A model generated the notes under the pieces. It ran no database searches, had not been told where the DNA came from, and saw only the letters and a list, made by a program, of their open reading frames with translations. Source: Proteobacteria bacterium SG_bin5 (lineage in GTDB: Bacteria; Pseudomonadota; Alphaproteobacteria; Sphingomonadales; Sphingomonadaceae). From it: a stretch of DNA of 33,395 bases. A program made the translations under genes and the position numbers. Shown in pieces: positions 1 through 7,948 of this stretch (the first letter of the stretch is position 1; each line of letters begins with the position of its first letter). Location: the NCBI GenBank assembly GCA_002083475.1, contig LWDI01000028.1, positions 1-33,395 on the forward strand. The letters are read 5' to 3'.

Positions 1-53
1 GCGCCCGCCGCCCACAGGAAAGACCGAAAGAGTTGCCGAGCGACGCGCACCAT
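1..53 (-). CDS. Partial gene at window edge (N-terminus only)
   Basis: An ATG on the minus strand at 53 is preceded by a purine-rich stretch (GGGGAAAA). It opens a frame reading MVRVARQLFRSFLWAAG that runs off the window. The basic start followed by a hydrophobic run looks like a signal peptide or membrane anchor. Too little is visible to name a family. It would be the next gene downstream of cysQ on the same strand. Confidence 0.35.
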   Translation of the reverse strand, partial: MVRVARQLFRSFLWAAG

Positions 54-104
54 TTTTCCCCGAAAGGCGGCCTCCCCTAAACCGGGAGCGCCCGCCGGGG
101 AAGC

Positions 105-854
105 TCAACCAGCAGCGATCGCGGAAAGCACGGGGGTGGCCCATTCGGGGCGGCAGATCAGCAGATCGGGCAGGCTCGGATCGGCGCAATTATAGACGAG
201 CGCGCCGCCATCGATCCGCGAGGCATGGCAGCCGGCGGCGAGCGCGACGGCGGCGGGGGCGCAATTGTCCCATTCGAACTGGCCGCCGGCGTGGAGGTAA
301 ATCTCCGCCTTGCCGGTGAGCACCGCCATCGCCTTGCACCCCGCCGAGCCCATTGGGAGCAAATCGCCCCCCAGTGCCTCGGCGACGCGCGCGGCGATCG
401 CGGGCGGGCGTGAGTCGCTCACCGCGATGCGTGGGCGACCGCTCCGGGGCGCGGGGAGCGCGGGGGGTTGGTCCGACGAGAAGATGCGACCCGAGGCGGG
501 CAGGGTCACCGCGCCGACGCGCGGCACCCCGTCGATCGCGAGGCCGATATGCACCGCCCAATCGGGCGATTGGCGGCAGAAGCCGCGCGTCCCGTCGAGC
601 GGGTCGACGATCCACACCCGGCGCGCGGCGCAACGCGCGCGATCGTCTTGCGATTCTTCCGACAGGATGAAATCATCGGGCCGCGCGGCGTGCAGCCGAT
701 CGAGGATCAGCCGGTTCGCCTCGCGATCGCCGCGCGCGCCGAGCTCATCGCCCGGACAATCGGGATCGGCGAGCAAATCGCGGAGCAGATCGCCGGTCTC
801 GATCGCGATCGCGCGGGCGAGCGCGGCGTCGGAAAGGGCGGGATCGAGCATCAT
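105..854 (-). CDS. cysQ: 3'(2'),5'-bisphosphate nucleotidase / inositol monophosphatase family (CysQ-like)
   Basis: Members remove a phosphate from 3'-phosphoadenosine 5'-phosphate or from inositol phosphates, with Mg2+ held by acidic residues. The 249-residue product shows the family metal site: SEES near residues 66-69, DPLDGTRGF at 84-92 and EWDN at 194-197. The open frame extends upstream to 1040, but that part overlaps the next gene and has no family resemblance. The double ATG at 854 is therefore the better start, giving the normal family length of about 250. No strong ribosome binding site is visible. CysQ is the likeliest assignment, but a general inositol monophosphatase cannot be excluded. 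Confidence 0.8.
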   Translation of the reverse strand: MMLDPALSDAALARAIAIETGDLLRDLLADPDCPGDELGARGDREANRLILDRLHAARPDDFILSEESQDDRARCAARRVWIVDPLDGTRGFCRQSPDWAVHIGLAIDGVPRVGAVTLPASGRIFSSDQPPALPAPRSGRPRIAVSDSRPPAIAARVAEALGGDLLPMGSAGCKAMAVLTGKAEIYLHAGGQFEWDNCAPAAVALAAGCHASRIDGGALVYNCADPSLPDLLICRPEWATPVLSAIAAG

Positions 855-894
855 CGATAGATGGCACAGCGCGCGGCGAAAGGCGAGCGCGCCG

Positions 895-1116
895 CTATTC
901 CTCGGCGCGCTGGCGATCGAGCGAGTCGAGAATGCGCGCGCCCGCCATGAATACCGCGATCGGGCAGACCGCGAACAACAGCCAGCCGCCGACGCCCGGA
1001 TATTGCTCCAAATAGCGCACCCCGCGCTCGACCGCGCCATTGGCGAGCCCGAAAATCACCAAAAAGGCTTCGAACTTGTTCTTGATGACGAACAATTGGG
1101 CGATGCGACCGATCAT
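895..1116 (-). CDS. Small conserved membrane protein of unknown function
   Basis: This 73-residue product has two hydrophobic stretches: AFLVIFGLANGAVERG near residues 17-32 and GGWLLFAVCPIAVFMAG near 43-59. A charged tail follows (ILDSLDRQRAEE). It lies 40 bases upstream of cysQ on the same strand and could be cotranscribed with it. I do not recognise a named family with certainty, though proteins of this shape occur in sphingomonads. The compact, well-formed reading frame makes it likely to be real. Confidence 0.6.
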   Translation of the reverse strand: MIGRIAQLFVIKNKFEAFLVIFGLANGAVERGVRYLEQYPGVGGWLLFAVCPIAVFMAGARILDSLDRQRAEE

Positions 1117-1169
1117 GCCCGAAGATTAAGCAAGCCCCGCGCCAGCCGCGGATTCGCGTGGGATTCGCG

Positions 1170-2435
1170 TTAAGCGCGATGGTTAAATGTCAGTAAATCC
1201 GACAGGTCGAGCAGCTCGAACAGCGCCGCCCGCGCGGCTTCGATGCGCTGGATCAGCCCCGGGTCGGCGATGTCGCGCGCGGCGATCGACTCGGGCCATT
1301 CGGCCTCGATCAGCGCGGCGATGCGGTCGAGCTTGGCGTCATCGACCAGGAAGCGCGGGTCGATCGTCGCGGGATCGGCGACGACGCGCAGGCGCAAGCA
1401 CGCCGGGCCGCCGCCGTTCGCCATCGATTCGCGCACGTCGACCACCTCGAGCCGGCGGATCGGGCCATTGCCCGCGATCAATTGCTGCAACCAGGGCCAA
1501 ACGCGCGGATGATCGCGCGCCTCGCGCGGCAGGATCAGCGCCATGCCGCCGTCGGCCAGGCTGACCAATTGGGCATTGAACAAATAGCTGCGCACCGCAT
1601 CGTCGAGGCTCACCGCGCTCGCGGGCACTTCGATGATCCGCACCGAAGGCAGTTTCGCGCGCAACGCCTCGTAAAAGCTCGCCTGCACGGCGAAGGCCTG
1701 TTGGTGGGTGAAGAGCACGTCCTCGTTCGCCACCGCGACCACGTCATTGTGGAACGCCCCCGCGGCGATCGCTTGCGGGCTCTGTTGAACGAAGATCACC
1801 CGATCGGGATCGAGCTCGTGCGCGCGCGCGACCGCTTCCGAGGCCTGGCGCGATTGGCGCGCGGGGAAGGGGCCGCCGGGCTCGCCATAGACGAATATCT
1901 CGACCCCCGGCGCGTCATGCGCCTCGGCGAGGCGCATATGGTTGGCCGCGCCCTCGTCGCCGAACGGCGCGGGGATCGGCGGATGGACGGCGAACGCCGC
2001 GTCGGCGAAGGCGAGGCGCAGCTGGGCGAGCGTCTCGGGCGCTTCATGGCTGCGGTGGGGCATCGTCATCAGATTGGCGATGGTCAGGTGGCACCGGCCA
2101 TCGGCGCAATCGGGGGCGGGGGAGACGGTGGCGGCGTTCGCGGCCCACATCGCCGAAGCGGAGAGCGCCTGCGCCTGGAGATGGCGCGGCGCGCGGGCAT
2201 AGTCGCAGTAAAGCGCGGCGAGCCAGCGGTGATCGGGGCGCGCATGGGGCAGGAAAATGCCTTGGGCGAGCCCGAGCGCCAGGTTCGCGCGCATCTTGGC
2301 GATGCCTTGCAGCGCCGCCGCGCGCGGGTGCGAGGTCGAGCCGGCATTGCTGGTCGCCGCGAGATTGCCGGGGGCGAGCCCCGCATAATTATGGCTGGGG
2401 CCGATGATTCCATCGAAATTGATTTCGCGCAGCAT
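1170..2435 (-). CDS. astB: N-succinylarginine dihydrolase
   Basis: AstB hydrolyses N2-succinylarginine to succinylornithine, CO2 and two NH3, the second step of the arginine succinyltransferase pathway in the cytoplasm. The 421-residue product has the family N-terminus (INFDGIIGPSHNYAGL) and the C-terminal GGGPACLRLRV segment that carries the catalytic cysteine. I chose the ATG at 2435 because GGGAGAGG stands just before it. The frame also offers an ATG at 2459 without such a site. It is the last of three co-directional genes (M20 hydrolase, astA, astB). Its gap to astA holds a large palindrome (2467-2548). Confidence 0.95.
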   Translation of the reverse strand: MLREINFDGIIGPSHNYAGLAPGNLAATSNAGSTSHPRAAALQGIAKMRANLALGLAQGIFLPHARPDHRWLAALYCDYARAPRHLQAQALSASAMWAANAATVSPAPDCADGRCHLTIANLMTMPHRSHEAPETLAQLRLAFADAAFAVHPPIPAPFGDEGAANHMRLAEAHDAPGVEIFVYGEPGGPFPARQSRQASEAVARAHELDPDRVIFVQQSPQAIAAGAFHNDVVAVANEDVLFTHQQAFAVQASFYEALRAKLPSVRIIEVPASAVSLDDAVRSYLFNAQLVSLADGGMALILPREARDHPRVWPWLQQLIAGNGPIRRLEVVDVRESMANGGGPACLRLRVVADPATIDPRFLVDDAKLDRIAALIEAEWPESIAARDIADPGLIQRIEAARAALFELLDLSDLLTFNHRA

Positions 2436-2466
2436 GTGCCTCTCCCAGCGAGCGTTCATTTTGATA

Positions 2467-2548
2467 CGTCATCCCGGCCTCGCGCCGGGGTCCCGCTTGC
2501 AGGCGACGGTCGAAGGCAGCGGGACCCCGGCGCGAGGCCGGGGTGACG
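2467..2548. repeat. 28-bp perfect-but-one inverted repeat (REP-like hairpin) between astA and astB
   Basis: Arms at 2467-2494 and 2521-2548 are reverse complements with one mismatch and flank a 26-base loop. The arm core is CCGGCCTCGCGCCGGGGTCC. The structure lies in the transcribed gap between astA and astB on the minus strand. It could slow 3' exonucleases or terminate part of the transcripts. G+C-rich palindromes of this kind are common between sphingomonad genes (general knowledge). I saw only this one copy in the window. Confidence 0.85.
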
Positions 2549-2574
2549 GTTGGTGTGGGGGCCAATAGCCGTCC

Positions 2575-3591
2575 TCACCGCCCCACGTGCGCGATCTCGT
2601 CATCCACCTCCAGCGCCAGCAGCGCGGCGGCGGCGGAGTCGATCACCACCCCGTCGCCCGCCGGCCGCACCCGGCCATAAGCGCAGCGATAGTCGGCGAG
2701 GCGACCGGTCGCGATCAACGCGGGGGCGCCGCCATCGTCGTCGATCGCGATCACCCGCGCCGCCGCCGCCTCGCGCACCGAGCGGACCTGGTCGGTGCGC
2801 GCGGTCATCGTCGGGCCGCCGTCGAAAATGTCGATATATTTCTCGAAGGCGAACCCCTCGTTTTCCAGCATCCGCATCGCCACGCGGCCCGAGGGGTGGG
2901 GCACGCCGATCGCCGCGCGCGCGGTCTCGCTCAGCATCGCGATATAGATGGGGTGTTTGGGGAAGAGATCGGCGATGAATTGATGGCCGTGGGTCGCGTT
3001 GAAGCGATCGGCATCCTGGAAATTCATCCCGAAGAAGCGCCCGGCGAGCCCGTCCCAAAAGGGCGAGCCGCCCGCCTCGTCGATCACCCCGCGTAGTTCG
3101 GCGAGGATGCGCTCCGCGAAACGCGCGCGGTGGCTTGCGATGAACAAATAGCGGCTGCGCGCGAGCAGCATTCCGAGGCCGCCGGCGCGCTCGCCGGGGT
3201 GAAGGAACAGCCCGCCCACCTCGCTACAGCCTTCCAAATCGGTGGTGAGCGTCAGCAATTCGGCGCGGAAGGTGCGGTTGAGTTCCTTGCTATGCTGGGT
3301 GAGCGTGCCGATGCGATAGCTGTAAAAGGGGTGGCGCTGGCCGACATGGGTGAAGAGCTGGCAGGTGCCGCGCACCTCGCCGGTCGCGGCGTTTTCGAGC
3401 ACCAGCACGAACAGCTCGTCCGCGAGCGGGCCGGGCTGTTCCTGGGCGAAAGCGGCGCGGCTGCGATCGAGCTTGGCCTTCAGCGCGGGCTTGTCGGGCG
3501 GTAGATTGGTGAAGCCGCCGCCGGTGAGTTTCGCCATTTCATACAGATGCTGCAAATCTTCGTCGCGCGCGGCGCGGATACGGAAAGTCAC
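2575..3591 (-). CDS. astA: Arginine N-succinyltransferase
   Basis: AstA transfers succinyl from succinyl-CoA to the alpha-amino group of arginine, the first step of the AST pathway. The product is 338 residues, close to the family's usual 340. Family-typical stretches are MAKLTGGGFTNLP near the N-terminus, SEVGGLFLHP in the acyltransferase core, and FEKYIDIFDGGPTMTA in the C-terminal part. The start is a GTG at 3591 whose last two bases overlap the stop of the upstream M20 gene (GTGA). A GAGGGGGG run precedes it. The frame is open further upstream, but that part is a shadow of the M20 gene. Translation is probably coupled to the upstream gene. Confidence 0.95.
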   Translation of the reverse strand: MTFRIRAARDEDLQHLYEMAKLTGGGFTNLPPDKPALKAKLDRSRAAFAQEQPGPLADELFVLVLENAATGEVRGTCQLFTHVGQRHPFYSYRIGTLTQHSKELNRTFRAELLTLTTDLEGCSEVGGLFLHPGERAGGLGMLLARSRYLFIASHRARFAERILAELRGVIDEAGGSPFWDGLAGRFFGMNFQDADRFNATHGHQFIADLFPKHPIYIAMLSETARAAIGVPHPSGRVAMRMLENEGFAFEKYIDIFDGGPTMTARTDQVRSVREAAAARVIAIDDDGGAPALIATGRLADYRCAYGRVRPAGDGVVIDSAAAALLALEVDDEIAHVGR

Positions 3592-4790
3592 AGGCCCCCC
3601 TCGACCAATCGGCTGATGGTGAGCGCCGAGAGCGCGGCGCGTTCGGCCAGGCTCTCGACGATCAGAAATTCGTCGCTCGAATGGATCGCGCCGCCGCGCG
3701 CGCCCATCGTGTCGACAACCGGCACCCCGCAGGCCGCGATATTGTTGCCGTCGCACACCCCGCCGGTGTCGCGCCAGCCGATCGCGAGGCCGAGATCGGC
3801 GCCCGCCGTCTTCACCATGTCGAACAGCCGCGCGGCACCGGGGTCGATCGGCTTGGGCGGGCGGTTGAAGTCGCCGTGGCGCTCGATTGCCACGTCATGC
3901 GCGGCGGCGACCGCGGCGATCGCCTCGGTCAGCGCGGCCTCGGCGCGGGCGATCGCCTCGCTATTCTTGGGGCGGAAGTTGACGCGCAAAATGGCGTGTT
4001 CGGGCACGACGTTGTTCGGCCCGCCGCCCTCGATCCGCGCGGGGTTGACGCTCAAGCCGTCGCCCTTGGCCGCCGCCAATCGCAGCGCGAGATCGGCGGC
4101 GGCGACGACCGCGTTGCGCCCTTCTTCGGGGTTGCGCCCGGCATGGGCGCTGCGCCCGCGCACGATCAGCGCGAAATTGCCCGTGCCCCCGCGCGCGCCG
4201 GCGAGCGTGCCGTCGGGCAACGCGGGCTCGTAAGTGAGCGCGGCGCGCTTGCCGCGCGCGACCTCGGCGATCAGCGCGGCCGAGGAAAGCGAACCCGTTT
4301 CCTCGTCGGAATTGATGAGAAGTTGATAGCCCCAATGCTCGGCGAAAGGCGCTTCCTCGACGGCGCGCAGCGCCGCGAGCAGCAGCGCGAGCCCGCCTTT
4401 CATATCGGCAACGCCGGGGCCGCCCAGCACGCCGGGTTCGCGCCAGGCGAGCGTCTGAAAGGGATGATCGGCGGGATAGACCGTGTCCATATGGCCGGTG
4501 AAGAGCAGTTGCACCGGCGCCTCGGGCCGCACCGTCAGCAGCAGATGGTCGCCATGATCGAACGTGGCGACCTTGCCGTCCGCGAGCACCGTCTCGACCG
4601 GCGCGGGCGGCACGAGCGCGAGCGCGCCGGGCAGCGCGGCGAAAGCGTCGGCGAGCAGCCCCGCCATCGCCTTTAGCCCCGCCAAATTGCGGGTCCCCGA
4701 ATTGACCGCCGCCCAAGCCTCGACCCAGCCGAGCATCGGCGCGGCGCGCGCGCGCTCGATCAGGGCATGTTCGGCACCGCTCAACGCCAT
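3588..4790 (-). CDS. M20-family metallopeptidase/deacylase in the ast operon
   Basis: The 400-residue product belongs to the zinc M20 family (carboxypeptidase G2, DapE and ArgE relatives). The metal-binding HMD is in LLFTGHMDTVYP, followed by GPGVADMKGG and the catalytic glutamates in INSDEETGS. A GRSAHAG stretch marks the dimerisation domain, and a late HSSDEF supplies another ligand. It is the first gene of an operon with astA and astB, with a 4-base stop/start overlap to astA. The canonical pathway ends with AstE, a member of a different metallopeptidase family. No astC, astD or astE is in this window, so this enzyme may do the desuccinylation or an unrelated peptide cleavage. That role is inference. 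Confidence 0.85.
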   Translation of the reverse strand: MALSGAEHALIERARAAPMLGWVEAWAAVNSGTRNLAGLKAMAGLLADAFAALPGALALVPPAPVETVLADGKVATFDHGDHLLLTVRPEAPVQLLFTGHMDTVYPADHPFQTLAWREPGVLGGPGVADMKGGLALLLAALRAVEEAPFAEHWGYQLLINSDEETGSLSSAALIAEVARGKRAALTYEPALPDGTLAGARGGTGNFALIVRGRSAHAGRNPEEGRNAVVAAADLALRLAAAKGDGLSVNPARIEGGGPNNVVPEHAILRVNFRPKNSEAIARAEAALTEAIAAVAAAHDVAIERHGDFNRPPKPIDPGAARLFDMVKTAGADLGLAIGWRDTGGVCDGNNIAACGVPVVDTMGARGGAIHSSDEFLIVESLAERAALSALTISRLVEGGL

Positions 4791-4868
4791 GGGCGCGCTC
4801 TAGCCGCTTCGCTCGGCCGCCGCCAGACAATTGCTTTCGGGGCCGGCATGGGCTCAATTGGCGCGGCG

Positions 4869-5333
4869 ATGAGCTATGATCTTGCCAAATTCGTGCATCT
4901 GACCGGGGTGATCATGTTGCTCGGCAACGTTACCGCGGCCGCGATCTGGAAATTCTTCGCCGATCGCACCGGCGATCCCCGCGTCGTCGCCTTCGCCCAG
5001 CGGCTGGTGACGATCACCGATTGGTGGCTCACCTTTTGGGGCGTGATCCTGACGATCGGCGGCGGCTACGCGATGGCCTGGATCGCTGAACTGAATTTGT
5101 GGACGACGGGGTGGCTGTTCTGGGGGCAGGCGCTGTTCTTCGGCGGCGGGCTGATGTGGCTGGGGCTGCTGGTGCCGCTCCAGATCCGCCAGGCGCGCGC
5201 GGCGCGCGCCTTCGCGGGCGCGACCGAGATTCCCGATGCCTATCGCCGCGACGCCCGCGCCTGGCTGTTCTGGGGGCTGATCGCGACCGTGCCCTTGGTC
5301 GCCGCGGTCTGGGTGATGGTCGCGAAGCCGTGA
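4869..5333 (+). CDS. DUF2269-type integral membrane protein
   Basis: The 154-residue product has about four membrane segments: FVHLTGVIMLLGNVTAAAIW, WWLTFWGVILTIGGGYAMAW, a segment around ALFFGGGLMWLGLLVPL, and WLFWGLIATVPLVAAVWVMV at the end. The pattern and the DRTGDP loop fit the DUF2269 family, whose function is unknown. I chose the ATG at 4869 because MSYDLAKFVHLTGV aligns with the usual family N-terminus. An in-frame ATG at 4848 is possible. It diverges from the M20-ast operon and converges with rppH, with a structured repeat between the two stops. Confidence 0.75.
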   Translation: MSYDLAKFVHLTGVIMLLGNVTAAAIWKFFADRTGDPRVVAFAQRLVTITDWWLTFWGVILTIGGGYAMAWIAELNLWTTGWLFWGQALFFGGGLMWLGLLVPLQIRQARAARAFAGATEIPDAYRRDARAWLFWGLIATVPLVAAVWVMVAKP

Positions 5334-5342
5334 ACCTGAAAA

Positions 5343-5476
5343 TCCTCCCCGTTCACGGGGAGGTGGCAGCCGCGCTAGCGGCTGGCGGAGGGGGCGCGGA
5401 ACCGGGTGCAGCGCTTCCTCGCCGCCCCCTCACCACCCGCTGCGCGGGCGGTTCCCCTCCCCATGAATAGGGAGGA
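5343..5476. repeat. Structured palindromic repeat, copy 1 (between convergent genes)
   Basis: This 134-bp element starts with TCCTCCCC and ends with GGGAGGA. It contains, in order: hairpin 1 (CCTCCCCGT/ACGGGGAGG), hairpin 2 (CAGCCGC/GCGGCTG), a long-range stem GAGGGGGCG/CGCCCCCTC, hairpin 3 (ACCACCCGC/GCGGGCGGT, one mismatch) inside the right half, and hairpin 4 (CTCCCCA/TAGGGAG, one mismatch). The same architecture recurs at 26776-26918 and 28396-28510. Here it fills the gap between convergent genes and could end transcription from both sides. Confidence 0.85.
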
Positions 5477-5482
5477 TTTATT

Positions 5483-5962
5483 CTACCCCAAATGCCCCGC
5501 GAAAGCCGCCATCACCTCGCGGTAGAGCTGCTGCTTGAAGTCAACCGCGAGTTCGACGACCGAATCGGCATGAACCCAGCGCCACGCGCGGAATTCCTGG
5601 TGTTCGGTTTCGATGTCGATGTCGCTGTCCGTGCCCAAAAAGCGGAACAGGAACCAGCGCTGCCGCTGGCCGCGCCATTTGCCCTGCCAGACGCGGCCGA
5701 TCATCTCCTCGGGCAGGTCGTAATAAAGCTCCTCGGGCGCCTCGGCGATCAGCTCCAGATGCTCCGGCGCAATGCCGGTTTCCTCGCCCAGCTCGCGGAT
5801 CGCAGCCTGGAGAGCGTCTTCGCCTGGGTCGATCCCGCCCTGGGGCGGCTGCCAGGCTTCGAGCTTTTGGTCCATCCGCTGGCCGACGAACACCAGCCCC
5901 TCGCGGTTGATCACCAGCATCCCGGCGCAGGGGCGATAGGGCAGCGACGTCTTGTCGATCAC
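5483..5962 (-). CDS. rppH: RNA pyrophosphohydrolase (Nudix, RppH)
   Basis: RppH removes pyrophosphate from mRNA 5' ends and so starts RNase E-dependent decay. The 159-residue product carries a complete Nudix box, GGIDPGEDALQAAIRELGEE followed by TGI. Also present is the family N-terminal stretch YRPCAGMLVINREGLVFVGQR, and a WRGQRQRWFLFRF region typical of RppH/dinucleoside polyphosphate hydrolases. The start is a GTG at 5962 overlapping the stop of the upstream esterase gene (GTGA), with GAGG eight bases before it. The frame continues upstream only as a shadow of the esterase. The two genes are translationally coupled, without an obvious functional link. Confidence 0.92.
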   Translation of the reverse strand: MIDKTSLPYRPCAGMLVINREGLVFVGQRMDQKLEAWQPPQGGIDPGEDALQAAIRELGEETGIAPEHLELIAEAPEELYYDLPEEMIGRVWQGKWRGQRQRWFLFRFLGTDSDIDIETEHQEFRAWRWVHADSVVELAVDFKQQLYREVMAAFAGHLG

Positions 5963-6921
5963 GCTTGCGCCTCGGCGATCATCAGCTTGAGGACGCTCAG
6001 CGCCTGCGTCACGTCGGTCTGCGCCGAGGGGATCGCCTTGCGGAGCGTCACGAAGCCGTGGATCGTGCCCACCGCCTCGCGATATGTCACCGGCACGCCT
6101 TCGCGGGCGAGCGCGGCGGCATAGGCGCGGCCCTGGTCGCGCAAGGGATCGAGCCCCGCCGTCAGCACCAGCGTCGGCGGCAGGCAGTGGTGCGCGCCGG
6201 TGAGTGGGGCGCCGCGCCAATGGGTCAAGTCGGCGCGGTAATGGCCGTCGAACCAAGTCATGCTCGGCTTGGTGAGCAGGAAGCCGTCGCCAAAGGCTTC
6301 GTAAGAGGCATAATTGGCCGAGACGTCGACCACCGGATAGATCGGGAATTGCGCGATCACCGGGACCGCCGCGGGCGCGTCGCGCAGCGCCATGGTGGTG
6401 ATCACGGTGAGCGCGCCGCCCGCGCTGTCGCCCGCGAGCACCAGGCCCGTCACCTGCCGGCCGAGTTCGGCGGGGCTGGTCGCGACCCAGCGCGCCGCCG
6501 CCTCGCAATCATCGGGCGCGGCGGGCCAGGGATGTTCGGGCGCCAACCGGTAATCGACCGCGATCACCGGCAGATCGAGTTGCCGCGCCAGCTCGGCGCA
6601 GAAACTGCCATGTGTCTCCAGATCGCCGATCACGAAGCCGCCGCCGTGGAAGAAGACGAGCGCCGGGCCGGCCGCGCGTTCGCCGCGCGCGTCGTAAAGC
6701 CGCGCGCGGATCGTGCCGGCGGGGCCGGGAATGGCGAGGTCGCGATGCTCGGCGAGGTCGCCCAGCGGCGGATCGGCGACGTCCTTCATCGCGACATAAG
6801 TCGCGCGCGCCGCCGGCGGTTCGAGCTCATGCGTGCGCGGGCCGGGCAAATTGTTGAGGAACGCCAGGAACTGCGCGACGTCGGGGCGCACATAGGGTGT
6901 GGTCGCATGGGGGTCGGTCAC
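5959..6921 (-). CDS. Alpha/beta hydrolase, hormone-sensitive-lipase-type esterase
   Basis: The 320-residue protein is a serine esterase of the HSL/acetyl-esterase group acting on short acyl esters. It has the oxyanion-hole HGGGF, the nucleophile elbow GDSAGG, an aspartate in LTAGLDPLRDQG and a histidine in GTIHGF. There is no signal peptide, so it should be cytoplasmic. The start is a GTG at 6921 with a clear GAGGAGGAG upstream. It heads a two-gene unit with rppH. The substrate cannot be deduced from the sequence. Confidence 0.9.
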   Translation of the reverse strand: MTDPHATTPYVRPDVAQFLAFLNNLPGPRTHELEPPAARATYVAMKDVADPPLGDLAEHRDLAIPGPAGTIRARLYDARGERAAGPALVFFHGGGFVIGDLETHGSFCAELARQLDLPVIAVDYRLAPEHPWPAAPDDCEAAARWVATSPAELGRQVTGLVLAGDSAGGALTVITTMALRDAPAAVPVIAQFPIYPVVDVSANYASYEAFGDGFLLTKPSMTWFDGHYRADLTHWRGAPLTGAHHCLPPTLVLTAGLDPLRDQGRAYAAALAREGVPVTYREAVGTIHGFVTLRKAIPSAQTDVTQALSVLKLMIAEAQA

Positions 6922-6962
6922 CGGCTCTCCTCCTCATCCTGTTTCGCGCTTACCTAGAGGCG

Positions 6963-7880
6963 ATGTATGCGGTCGTCCATCATCCCGATTATGTCGCCCC
7001 CGGCGCGCCGGGCTCGACTTATCAATGGAACAAGAACGGGCTGGTCCGTCAGCTGCTGGTTGAAAGCGGCGACGCAATCGACTGGCACGCGCCCGAGCCG
7101 ATGCCGCGCGCCTGGCTGGAAGCGGTGCATTGCCCCGATTATGTGGCCGAGGTGCTGAGCGCCCAAGTGCCGCGCGCGAAGGAGCGGCGGATCGGCTTCG
7201 CGGTCACCCCGCTCGTCGCGCGCCGCGCGCAGGCGGTGCCCGGCGGCACCTATCGCGCCGCGCGGATCGCGCTGGAGCAGGGGTTCGCGGCGAACAGCGC
7301 GGGGGGCAGCCACCACGCCTTGTATGAGACGGGCGCGGGCTATTGCGTGTTCAACGATCTGGCGATCGCCGCCGTGCGCCTGGCCGCCGAGGGCGTGGCG
7401 CCGGTGCTGATCGTCGATTGCGACGTGCATCAGGGCGACGGCACCGCCGCGCTCACCGCCGGGCGGCCCGAGATCGTGACTTATTCGATCCATGCCGAAA
7501 AGAATTTCCCCGCGCGCAAGGCGCGCTCCTCGCTCGACGTGCCGCTTCCCGATGGCGTGGGGGACGAGGATTATCTCGCGACGCTTACGGCCACGCTCGT
7601 CCCCTTGGTCGAGGCGGTGCGTCCCGCGCTGATCCTCTATCAAGCCGGGGTCGATCCGTTCCACGGCGACCGGCTCGGCCGGCTCGCGCTCAGCCAGGCG
7701 GGGCTCGACGCGCGCGATGCCTTCGTCGCCGATTTGGCCCTTGCGCGGCGCGTCCCGCTCGCTTCGACGCTCGGGGGCGGTTATGGCGCGGACGCGATGG
7801 AAGTCGCCGCGCGCCATGTGCGATCGGTGCGCACGCTCGGTGCTGCATTCGCGAAATCCCGGCTTTACCTTCCGGGCTGA
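6963..7880 (+). CDS. Histone deacetylase-superfamily hydrolase
   Basis: The 305-residue product belongs to the zinc deacetylase family that also includes acetylpolyamine amidohydrolases and AcuC. It shows the active-site histidines in GGSHHALYETGAGYCVFND (about residues 115-132), zinc ligands in DCDVHQGDGT (152-161), a third ligand aspartate in YQAGVDPF, and a late GGGYG. Bacterial members remove acyl groups from small amines or proteins; the actual substrate is unknown. I chose the ATG at 6963, where homology begins. The frame is open to 6897 but that part overlaps the divergent esterase promoter region. korA follows 68 bases later on the same strand. Confidence 0.88.
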   Translation: MYAVVHHPDYVAPGAPGSTYQWNKNGLVRQLLVESGDAIDWHAPEPMPRAWLEAVHCPDYVAEVLSAQVPRAKERRIGFAVTPLVARRAQAVPGGTYRAARIALEQGFAANSAGGSHHALYETGAGYCVFNDLAIAAVRLAAEGVAPVLIVDCDVHQGDGTAALTAGRPEIVTYSIHAEKNFPARKARSSLDVPLPDGVGDEDYLATLTATLVPLVEAVRPALILYQAGVDPFHGDRLGRLALSQAGLDARDAFVADLALARRVPLASTLGGGYGADAMEVAARHVRSVRTLGAAFAKSRLYLPG

Positions 7881-7948
7881 TTTTCTACTTTGGGCGCACC
7901 CGCCTTCGCGCTTATGGCGCGGCTGACAACGATGACAGGACAATGACG

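Noticed and set aside
1150..1170. Tandem GATTCGCGTG repeat near the astB end
   Set aside because: Only two short units, with no associated structure or recurrence elsewhere in the window.
7343..7948. Long in-frame extension upstream of korA
   Set aside because: It overlaps the histone-deacetylase-like gene in another frame, has arginine-rich shadow composition, and KorA homology begins only after 7949.
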